A DNA stretch of 64,000 bases from Chitinophagaceae bacterium. GTDB lineage: Bacteria; Bacteroidota; Bacteroidia; Chitinophagales; UBA10324. Positions 12,201 through 19,180 of this stretch are shown here, in pieces. How positions within the stretch are numbered: position 1 is the stretch's first letter; the number at the start of each line of letters is the position of its first letter. A program made the translations under genes and the position numbers. The notes beneath the pieces were generated by a model. It saw nothing but the letters and a program-made list of their open reading frames with translations, was not told the origin of the DNA and searched no databases. The stretch covers positions 62,001-126,000 of the forward strand of contig JADKFU010000005.1 of NCBI GenBank assembly GCA_016717285.1, in the 5' to 3' direction.

Positions 12201-12318
12201 GATTAATAAAATGCTACAGGCAAAAAAGGATGGCGCACCAACAGAAAAAATTAAAATTGAATTCAACCGCGAATGGGATTGTGATTCGATGACGGATGGG
12301 AAGGATGTTGGGCAATAG
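9289..12318 (+). CDS. Secreted tandem amidohydrolase (two amidohydrolase-like domains)
   Basis: Start chosen at 9289 (MKRIIIFLLLLIFSQHSFSQ), a clean signal peptide; the frame is open further upstream (from 9196) but that part looks non-coding. About 1009 residues. The N-terminal half has the amidohydrolase composite-domain beta strands (ANIFTDYQTMIADATLIIRD, GKFIYPSFIDIYSDYG) but lacks the HxH metal pair. The C-terminal half is complete: IDEHSHIAA (HxH), ITCHSYVQSE, FTHILEGYK and VVTAVNSDDAE supply the His/Asp metal ligands, followed by the usual C-terminal LNPAKMLHVDDKVGSIKIGK. The family includes imidazolonepropionase-like and dipeptidase-like hydrolases; the substrate cannot be read. Probably periplasmic. 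The next gene, 117 bp downstream, is a related amidohydrolase, a pairing that suggests joint function. Confidence 0.88.
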   Translation: MKRIIIFLLLLIFSQHSFSQQTFPRNGVKDEREKLYALTHANIFTDYQTMIADATLIIRDGRIESVGQNISIPKGAIVMDLQGKFIYPSFIDIYSDYGMPAVAKNQQQGPRGPQFLSNKNGAYNWNQAVHPEIHCNELFEVKTDQAKELRELGFGTVSSHQKDGIVRGTGAVVLLGEEKSNEMLLKDQSAAYYSFNKGVSTQDYPSSLMGSIALLRQTYYDAQWYKSTNGKAETNLSLDALNKALQLPQVFEVGDVYSVLRADKIGDEFNIKYIIKGAGDEYERIDDVKATGDAFIVPLNFPVALDVEDPYDAEQIPLAQLMHWEMAPANPAAMDKAGITFAITSASLKSKNDFWKNLRTAIDYGMSPVAALKALTYTPASLMGVLDQVGTLEKGKVANFIICSDSVFKEKNIIYQNWVKGMQYVVNSYDLKDSRGTYNLTAGTLSNLNLMVEGTATSPEASIKLNDKEKLKAILTTKDDLVSISFRYPADSSKEMYRLSGYWKDKNIAGSGQDPKGNWINWTANFTAAYQEKADTSKKKEKPKAEGTVLYPFVGYGNASLPKQENFLFKNATVWTNESDGILQNTDVFISGGKIQKIGKNLPATDNVKVYDATGKYLTSGIIDEHSHIAAAQGLNEGTQSVTSEVRVADIIYPNDINIYRQLSGGVTAAQVLHGSANSIGGQTQLIKLRWGYSPEAMKFQGWPGFIKFALGENVKQSNWGDFNTSRFPQTRMGVEQTMYDAFIRAKDYKASWAAYNAIPAKQKSTAIAPRRDLELDALVEILDGKRFITCHSYVQSEINMLMHVGDSMGFKVNTFTHILEGYKVADKMKARNIYASNFSDWWAYKYEVYDAIPYNSAILTGVGVVTAVNSDDAEMARRLNQEAAKSIKYGGLSEEEAWKLCTLNPAKMLHVDDKVGSIKIGKDADVVLWNNDPLSIYASPEMTLVDGICFFSLEKDAQHQQQIQQERTRLINKMLQAKKDGAPTEKIKIEFNREWDCDSMTDGKDVGQ

Positions 12319-12434
12319 TCTATGTGGATAAACTTTGGCATCAATTGAACCTTAACACGAATACACTAATAAGATTGGATTTCAAATTAGAATCAACACC
12401 TTTCTTTAAAAAAATAATTTTCAATCAGTCGATC

Positions 12435-13722
12435 ATGAAATACATTTCACTACTGCTCGCCTTCCTGTTTTTTTATACACGAAAAATCAGCAGCACAACG
12501 CATTGCACCCGTTGGAGCGCAAACAGTTCCTGTTGTAATTACCGGCGCCACCATTCATGTTGGCAACGGACAAGTAATTGAAAATGGAGCCATCGCATTT
12601 TCCGCAGGTAAGATTAACTATGTTGGCGCGGCGAGTGGTGCTCCTGTTGCCGGCGCAACAATAATTGATGCAAAGGGTAAGCAAGTGTATCCGGGATTCA
12701 TAGCACCGTGTACTAATATTGGATTGAATGAAATTGAAGCGGCGCGTGCCACCAACGATTATGCGGAAGTGGGAGATTTTAATCCGGGAACACGGAGTCT
12801 TATCGCTTACAACACCGATTCAAAAGCAATTCCAACGGTGCGTTCCAACGGCGTTTTGCTGGCGCAGGTAACGCCACAAGGCGGCATTATTTCAGGTGCG
12901 TCTTCCATCATGCAACTGGATGCATGGAATTGGGAAGATGCGCAATACAAAGCCGATGATGGCATTCATCTTAACTGGCCTTCTTATTTCAAATTTGATT
13001 TCAACGATAACGGAGCCGGTGTTACTGTAAATGATGATTATCAAAAACAGGTGCAGCAAATCCGCAGTTATTTTTTGGAAGCACAACAATACAATCAACA
13101 ATCAGCGCACACTGAACGCAACATCAATTTCGAAGCGATGAAAGGTGTCTTCGATAAATCAAAATCTGTTTTTATCCATACGAATTATGTCCGCGAAATA
13201 ATGAATGCCGTTCAGTTTGCAAAAGACCTGGGCATCAACATGGTGTTGGTGGGTGGCAGCGATGCGTATAAATGTGCCGCTTTGCTGAAGGAAAATAATG
13301 TTCCTGTTATTTTAGGTGATGCGCATTCATTGCCTGATGGAGACGATACAAAAGTGGATGTTCCTTATCACACTGCTGCCATGTTGCAACAGGCCGGCGT
13401 TATGTATTGTCTCAGCATTGGTGGTTATTGGCAACAACGCAATCTTCCTTTTATTGCCGGCACTACTGCCGCACATGGCGTAAGCAAAGAAGATGCATTG
13501 AAATCCATTAGTGCAAACACCGCTAAAATTCTGGGTATTGATAACAGAACAGGAACTTTGGAATCAGGAAAAGACGCAAACATCCTTATTTCAACAGGAG
13601 ATGTTCTCGATATGCGAACCAGCAATATTGAACGTGCTTTTATTCAGGGTCGTGATATCAACCTTGATAATTCTCAGAAGCAACTGTACGAAACTTACAA
13701 AACGAAATACGGTTTGAAATGA
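12435..13722 (+). CDS. Secreted amidohydrolase-family protein, second of pair (one frame break near N-terminus)
   Basis: ATG at 12435 opens a signal peptide (MKYISLLLAFLFF). The frame breaks in the T7 run at 12468-12474; deleting one T gives IHEKSAAQRIAPVGAQTVPV, continuing into VITGATIHVGNGQVIENGAI and the long open frame from 12685 to 13722, about 429 residues. The first-strand motif YPGFIAPCTNIGLNEIEAAR replaces the PGxIDxHxH metal motif, so this protein lacks the HxH pair, as does the N-terminal half of its upstream neighbour. The C-terminal part (GVSKEDALKSISANTAKILG, GTLESGKDANILI) is typical of amidohydrolases. It probably partners the upstream enzyme in the periplasm. Whether it retains catalysis is uncertain. 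Confidence 0.82.
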
Positions 13723-13752
13723 AAATGAATGCACAATACTCTTATAGCCGTT

Positions 13753-13794
13753 TGTGAAGACGCAAAAGACGGCGACTTCGGCTGTGTCTTCACA
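13753..13794. terminator. Hairpin after amidohydrolase pair
   Basis: TGTGAAGAC (13753-13761) pairs with GTCTTCACA (13786-13794). There is no T tract, so rho-independent termination is only possible, not clear. It lies 30 bp after the amidohydrolase stop. Confidence 0.4.
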
Positions 13795-13910
13795 GCCAAT
13801 TTCAATAACTACTTTCTCCTGAGAAAATGATTTATAAATCTACAGGTAATTAGTTTCTGATTTGTTTCAGCCATTCATAGTCTGCCTGGTAACAATTTAG
13901 TTATTTATAA

Positions 13911-13973
13911 AAATTTAATAAATACCTGTTACAACTGGTTGAAACTTACAAACAAAAGCAGGGTTTGAAATAA
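13911..13973 (+). pseudogene. Relic of an amidohydrolase 3' end
   Basis: The frame LLQLVETYKQKQGLK-stop (13926-13973) closely matches the last residues of the gene just upstream (KQLYETYKTKYGLK-stop at 13722). No further homology is visible upstream, so this looks like the tail left by loss of a third paralog or by a partial duplication. The short length makes the call tentative. Confidence 0.45.
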
Positions 13974-14181
13974 CGCAGATTGCGAACTGTATTTTTTCAT
14001 CCCGGATAATTTGAAATGATTGAATGATGTTCAGGCTTGTTTTTCTTTGCGTGCTTAGTGCCTTTGCCAAAAACACTTGAAAAGAAAATTGTGGTCCGCC
14101 ATTCTCTTTCCAAAAATTCCTGAAAGTATTTAATCCTGTATCTTGCAGCGAAAATTTACCTTTTATCAGGTTATCGTCTAC

Positions 14182-15369
14182 ATGTCTTTAATTCAAAAAG
14201 CAGAACACCAACAGGAAAAAGCGGTTTTGATTGGTCTCATTTACCAGGGACAAAAGGAAGAACAACTGACTGAATACCTTGATGAGTTGGCATTTCTTGC
14301 TGAAACTGCAGGTGCCATAACTTTGAAACGCTTCACGCAACGGCTGCAGTCACCACATCCACGCACATTTATAGGCGAAGGAAAGCTGGAAGAGATCCGC
14401 AAATACGTGGAAGAAAAAGAAGTGGACCTTGCCATCTTCGACGATGATCTTACAGGTAAACAGATATTTAATATTGAAAAGGAGCTGAAGATCAAAATCC
14501 TCGATCGCAGCAACCTGATACTTGACATTTTTGCCAGCCGTGCACGAACGGCGCAGGCAAGAGCACAGGTTGAACTGGCACAATTACAATATTTATTACC
14601 AAGGTTGAAAGGATTGTGGACGCACCTTGAAAGACAACGTGGAGGTATTGGTATGCGTGGCCCGGGTGAAAAAGAAATTGAAACGGATCGCCGGATTGTG
14701 AAGCAGGAAATTTCTTTGCTGAAGAAAGAACTTGAAAAAATTGATTTGCAAAGTCAGACACAACGGAAATCGCGTGGCGAATTGATTCGCGTTGCTTTGG
14801 TGGGATATACCAACGTCGGTAAATCAACTTTGATGAATGTGCTCAGCAAATCGGAAGTGTTTGCGGAGAATAAACTTTTTGCAACACTTGATACAACAAC
14901 GCGAAAAGTTGTGATGGACAGAATGCCTTTCCTGTTAAGTGATACAGTTGGATTTATCAGGAAGCTGCCGCATCATTTGATAGAGAGTTTTAAATCAACG
15001 CTGGATGAAGTGCGCGAATCAGACATACTTTTACATGTGGTTGATATTTCACATCCGAAGTTTGAAGAACAGATTCGTGTGGTAAATGAAACGCTGGCAG
15101 AGCTTGGTGCGTTGGAGAAAGCAACACTGCTGGTGTTTAACAAGATGGATATGTATGAGGAAAAGCAATTTGATGAACTGCTGCCGCCTGAAGTGAAAGA
15201 AGAGTTACTTCGCAATTTAAAGCAGAGCTGGTCGAAGCAAACGAATGGAAATGCGATTTTTATTTCCGCTACAGAAAAGCAAAACATCGATGCATTGCGT
15301 ACTAAAATGTATGACCTTGTGAAGCAGCTTTACATGGAACGTTATCCGTATAAGACTGCATTTTTTTAG
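14182..15369 (+). CDS. hflX: GTPase HflX
   Basis: Start chosen at 14182 (MSLIQKAEHQQEKAVLIGLI), the normal HflX beginning; 395 residues. The N-terminal HflX domain carries FIGEGKLEEIRKYV and the Gly-rich GIGMRGPGEKEIETDRR segment preceding the helical linker. G domain motifs are GYTNVGKSTL (G1), LSDTVGFIRKLP (G3) and NKMD (G4). HflX is a ribosome-binding GTPase that splits stalled or stress-inactivated 70S ribosomes in the cytoplasm. The cupredoxin-like gene follows 27 bp downstream on the same strand, but a functional link is doubtful. The family assignment is secure. Confidence 0.96.
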   Translation: MSLIQKAEHQQEKAVLIGLIYQGQKEEQLTEYLDELAFLAETAGAITLKRFTQRLQSPHPRTFIGEGKLEEIRKYVEEKEVDLAIFDDDLTGKQIFNIEKELKIKILDRSNLILDIFASRARTAQARAQVELAQLQYLLPRLKGLWTHLERQRGGIGMRGPGEKEIETDRRIVKQEISLLKKELEKIDLQSQTQRKSRGELIRVALVGYTNVGKSTLMNVLSKSEVFAENKLFATLDTTTRKVVMDRMPFLLSDTVGFIRKLPHHLIESFKSTLDEVRESDILLHVVDISHPKFEEQIRVVNETLAELGALEKATLLVFNKMDMYEEKQFDELLPPEVKEELLRNLKQSWSKQTNGNAIFISATEKQNIDALRTKMYDLVKQLYMERYPYKTAFF

Positions 15370-15396
15370 AAACGGTTTTGAAATGAAAACAAGAAG

Positions 15397-16023
15397 ATGA
15401 AAAAATATTTTTACAACCTGCTTTGCCTGCTGACTTTCGCGACAATCATACCTTCCGTTGCAACGGCAACCACACACATCATAACCGTAACAAATTTTCA
15501 GTTTTCACCCGACACGCTGACGGTTGCCGGTGGTGACACTATCACCTGGCAATGGGAGTCGGGATTTCATACCACCACAGCCAATGGTATTCCTGAAGGA
15601 GCTGAGCAATGGAATGAATTGCTCGATAGCATGCACACCAGTTTCACTTACATTGCTACTGTACCCGGAACTTATCACTACATCAGTGTTCCTGATCTGC
15701 CTTCGATGACGGGCACTTTTACGATTCCGGGAGCTGAAGTGGGAATTGATGATGTTGCACTGTCACTGGTTTCTTTTGATCTGGTTTCCAATCTGGTTCA
15801 TGATGAAGTTTTCATCTCGTACACGGTTCTTGCCAATACTTCAATCGATGTTGCATTGTACAATATTTCAGGAGTGCGCCTGCAGACTTTGCTGCATGAA
15901 AAAGTAACTGTTGGAAAATACCAGTCTTCATTTTATTTCAATCAAACATTTCCTGCTGGTATGTATTTTATCCGCATGCAATCCGGATCTTCCTTTACTA
16001 CAAGGAGAATGATGATTCAATAA
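15397..16023 (+). CDS. Cupredoxin-like protein with T9SS sorting domain, copper ligands incomplete
   Basis: 208 residues with a signal peptide (MKKYFYNLLCLLTFATIIPS). Residues about 27-110 form a plastocyanin/azurin-like cupredoxin: VTNFQFSPDTLTVAGGDTIT, then ESGFHTTTA with the first His ligand, then GTYHYISVPDLPSMTGTF. In copper-binding relatives this last loop is YxYxCxxHxxMxG. Here Ser (AGT) stands where Cys is expected and Asp (GAT) where the second His is expected; only Met remains. Both are one nucleotide from the canonical codon. The C-terminal 75 residues resemble a T9SS sorting domain (VALYNISGVRLQTLL, FPAGMYFIRMQSG, ending RRMMIQ). Exported; electron transfer through type-1 copper seems unlikely. 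Confidence 0.82.
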   Translation: MKKYFYNLLCLLTFATIIPSVATATTHIITVTNFQFSPDTLTVAGGDTITWQWESGFHTTTANGIPEGAEQWNELLDSMHTSFTYIATVPGTYHYISVPDLPSMTGTFTIPGAEVGIDDVALSLVSFDLVSNLVHDEVFISYTVLANTSIDVALYNISGVRLQTLLHEKVTVGKYQSSFYFNQTFPAGMYFIRMQSGSSFTTRRMMIQ

Positions 16024-16035
16024 TTGTCTGAACTG

Positions 16036-16082
16036 TGATTTTTTATGATGATAATGATTATTATGATTTTGATTATCATGAT
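16036..16082. repeat. ATGATN-rich low-complexity tract
   Basis: Degenerate repeat of tgat/atta trinucleotide-like units (tatgatgataatgattatta and similar) with partial self-complementarity, just after the cupredoxin gene. No promoter or gene is visible in it. Confidence 0.5.
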
Positions 16083-16163
16083 AGGGGTGGGATCCTGAAA
16101 AAATTACTGTTGAACCAATTCTGAAAAACAATTTTCGAATTACGACCTCAGCTCCGATGAACC

Positions 16164-16831
16164 GTCATGCTGAACCCGTTTCAGCATCCGTCTATCTGCA
16201 ACCGTCAGCCTGCGGGCTATTTCGCAACAATTTTATTTCGCCCGCGATCCTGAAACAAGTTCAGGATGACTGCTGCGTGGGTGCTTTATAATTTCCATTA
16301 ACTGTCATGCCGATTTTATTTCGGCATCCGTGCTTTCGCAACAGATCCTGAAACAAGTTCAGGATGACTGCTGCGTGGGTGCTTTATAATTTCCATTAAC
16401 TGTCATGCCGATTTTATTTCGGCATCCGTGCTTTCGCAACTGATCCTGAAACAAGTTCAGGATGACTGCTGCGTGGGTGCTTTATAATTTCCATTAACTG
16501 TCATGCCGATTTTATTTCGGCATCCGTCCTTCAAACCAGGAGCGCTCTGGGTGTTTAATTTCCGTTAACTGTCATGCCGATTTTATTTTGGCATCCGTGC
16601 TTTCGCAACAGATCCTGAAACAAGTTCAGGATGACTGCTGCGTGGGTGCTTTATAATTTCCATTAACTGTCATGCCGATTTTATTTCGGCATCCGTCTAT
16701 TTCGCAACAGATCCTGAAACAAGTTCAGGATGACTGCTGCGTGGGTGCTTTATAATTTCCATTACTGTCATGCCGATTTTATTTCGGCATCCGTCCTTTC
16801 GCAACAGATCCCGAAACAAGTTCAGGATGAC
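16164..16831. repeat. 98-bp tandem array of paired extragenic palindromes
   Basis: Each unit holds two hairpins. Hairpin B (tcatgccgattttatttcgg, closing with catccgt) starts at 16305, 16403, 16501, 16572, 16670 and 16768, giving spacings of 98, 98, 71, 98 and 98. Hairpin C (gatcctgaaacaagttcagg, then atga) starts at 16246, 16344, 16442, 16611, 16710 and 16807. The link ctgctgcgtgggtgctttat and a cattaactg segment are nearly identical between units. The 71-bp unit lacks hairpin C. A diverged copy at 16164-16190 (atgctgaacccgtttcagcat) keeps the stem with paired C-to-T and G-to-A changes. The array ends exactly at the stop codon of the minus-strand patatin gene, so transcripts from it would fold strongly downstream of that gene. 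Confidence 0.9.
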
Positions 16832-19075
16832 TTAATGAGACAATAACACCACCAGTTTATTCAGCTTAGCTCTATTCTCTGCATTTTCCATCGTGGACAG
16901 GATGCTCTGTTTTTCGCGGGTGGTAAGGTGAAAACTCATAGAAGCTACCTGGTCTTTTTGTTCCGGTACATATTCAAAAGAGATCATGTTCAGGTCAACA
17001 TCCAGCCAGCTGTCAGCAAGGCCAGTTAATTCATCCTGGTGGTAATCATGAAAATCGCTCCAGATCGCATACAAGCTGCTGATAGGATCGAGCAGCTTCT
17101 GAATGAGCGACGGATGTTCGTTTACAACCGGTTCATAATTCTTTGCATAATCTCCGCGTGCCTGTACAATGATGACGCGTGAAGTATTTTGATTGATCCA
17201 GTCTTTGAATTCAAACAAGAATCGATACGTAGTTTCAAAACCATAATTATCGCGCAGTCCCGCATCCATTGCCTGCACTTCAGGCGTAGTGGGCAAATAG
17301 ACATTTGGCATGATATACGGGAACGTGGAATTTATTCTTACTGCTGTCATGAACGGAAGGTTGGCACCGTTTTGTTTTCCAAAAAAAGAATGGATATCAA
17401 TACCATCTACCTTCATATCATTGGTGGATGTGCTGCGTTGTGGCGGCGCAGTGAGATAAGAAAGGGGAGTAGAGGACAGGAGCAGCCTTCTGCCATCATC
17501 AATAATTGTAGGAGAAAATAAGAGGATTGGAATGGTTGCGTTTTCTTCAAAAGGTGCATAATCTGCCAATGAGCGATCCATTACAAATCCAGTGTTCTGG
17601 CTGAATCTTCTTTCAAAAATATAACCACGGTCTTTCCGGTAGGTATAACCATTGACTCTGAATCGTTGCCACGGAAACAATACATCATTTACTACATAAG
17701 TAAAGGAGATGGCATTCAGAATATCTTTTGAAATATTATCAACGTAGCGAGAATTCTGAAGATCGATCGGGTCGCCTAATTTTTTTGAACGGTATAATTC
17801 ACGGTAGTAGGACATTCCCAGCATACCGCCCGAAGCACCACTGATGAATACGCAGTGATCAAAAAAAGCATTGCCTGTTACACTGTCTGCAACCTGCATC
17901 AACCTGAATGCCCAAAGCGATGCCTTCAATCCTCCGCCGCTTGCATTAACTACAATGAGCGGAGGTTTTTGCAATGGATGATAATAGGGCGCGACTTTCT
18001 CTTTCCATTTTTCAAGAATGTTCAATGTTGTTGCGTGATCTTTTTGCAACAAAGCCGGTGACACTGCACTTTCTATAGCAGCAAGATTATAGGAGGCAGG
18101 ATGGGAATAATCCATTCCGAATGCTTTGTTCCGATGATTGATAAAATCAAACTTCACGAGCAGGTTTGCAACAAGCAGCAGTCCGATGAAAGCGGTTACC
18201 GCCCAGGAACGCAACCAATAAGAAAGTGCGCCAATGGGTGCAAGCAATATCGTGAGCAGCAACAAAATGCTTGCTCCTGCGGGAATCTGGAATAGCGGAA
18301 TCTCTTTGAGAAATCCCAGCATTATAATGATCAATAAAGCCACCATTTCTATCGTGAGTGCATTCTTGTGGTGCAACCTGAAAACCTTCATCAGTTCTTC
18401 TGCCTGGTAATGTTTTACACTTCGAACCGGGCGGACTCTGAATGGATGAATAAGCACAAAGTCAACACGTATCTCCGGCGAAAAAAGTACCGCCGCTTTA
18501 TTTTTCAAAGTGTTCGCCAGCGGGATTTTTTTGTTTCGCGGTGCAGGTTGATTTCGTGCACTGCGCTGAATAAACCTTTCAATATGAATATTCAGCGATC
18601 CTGCCACAGAAATAATGAGCATCAATGCAACGCCACTGATGAGTGCGGCCTGGTAAGAGATGACTTCAAAAAATGATTTGAGCTCAGAGTAATACTGGAA
18701 ACGGATGAGCGAATAAAAATACACGATGATAAACAGCAGTGGAAAAAAAGCATTGTTGAGCGTATAACGGAGAAATGGTCTTTTAAAAGTAGCGAGAAAA
18801 GGAAAACGAAAACTATTGAGAATATAACTGGTGATGTTCCACACAAAGATGAACCCACCTAATCCAATGCCGATAAAGAAAAAGCTGATGAAGTTTACTT
18901 TTCCGAAGTATTCAGGATCAAGAAACAGGTAATGAAAGCCAAGTCTGGAAAGCAGGTTTCCTGAAACCATGAGCATCAATATCACCCACGGAACCAGCAT
19001 AAACAGGAACTTGCGCAGGTGTAAAAGCACCAACTGAAAGGGGAATGAATAGAAAATGTTGCGAAGCACAAGCAT
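16832..19075 (-). CDS. Multi-pass membrane patatin-like phospholipase
   Basis: 747 residues. The N-terminal 320 residues contain about seven hydrophobic segments (for example VPWVILMLMVSG, FISFFFIGIGLGGFIFVW, ISGVALMLIISVAG, MVALLIIIMLGF, FIGLLLVANLLV). The C-terminal domain has the patatin motifs: VNASGGGLKAS as oxyanion-hole glycine loop, FISGASGGMLG as nucleophile elbow with catalytic Ser in GxSGG, and MDAGLRDNYG with the catalytic Asp of the Ser-Asp dyad. Patatins hydrolyse phospholipid or other lipid acyl esters. The lipase domain probably lies on the cytoplasmic side but topology is not settled. Membrane-fused patatins of this length are annotated in Bacteroidota without an assigned role. 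The hairpin array lies right after its stop codon. Confidence 0.85.
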   Translation of the reverse strand: MLVLRNIFYSFPFQLVLLHLRKFLFMLVPWVILMLMVSGNLLSRLGFHYLFLDPEYFGKVNFISFFFIGIGLGGFIFVWNITSYILNSFRFPFLATFKRPFLRYTLNNAFFPLLFIIVYFYSLIRFQYYSELKSFFEVISYQAALISGVALMLIISVAGSLNIHIERFIQRSARNQPAPRNKKIPLANTLKNKAAVLFSPEIRVDFVLIHPFRVRPVRSVKHYQAEELMKVFRLHHKNALTIEMVALLIIIMLGFLKEIPLFQIPAGASILLLLTILLAPIGALSYWLRSWAVTAFIGLLLVANLLVKFDFINHRNKAFGMDYSHPASYNLAAIESAVSPALLQKDHATTLNILEKWKEKVAPYYHPLQKPPLIVVNASGGGLKASLWAFRLMQVADSVTGNAFFDHCVFISGASGGMLGMSYYRELYRSKKLGDPIDLQNSRYVDNISKDILNAISFTYVVNDVLFPWQRFRVNGYTYRKDRGYIFERRFSQNTGFVMDRSLADYAPFEENATIPILLFSPTIIDDGRRLLLSSTPLSYLTAPPQRSTSTNDMKVDGIDIHSFFGKQNGANLPFMTAVRINSTFPYIMPNVYLPTTPEVQAMDAGLRDNYGFETTYRFLFEFKDWINQNTSRVIIVQARGDYAKNYEPVVNEHPSLIQKLLDPISSLYAIWSDFHDYHQDELTGLADSWLDVDLNMISFEYVPEQKDQVASMSFHLTTREKQSILSTMENAENRAKLNKLVVLLSH

Positions 19076-19180
19076 AATGCACCTACAAAAAGGATGATTG
19101 ATTACTGCTTGTGCAAGCTAAGAAGAGTAGGTGAATTTTAGTTAACGAACTGAAGTTCGTTCTACCTAATTCCTAATTCC

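Noticed and set aside
16164..16831. Possible CRISPR array
   Set aside because: The sequences between hairpins are near-identical, not unique spacers, and there is no cas gene.
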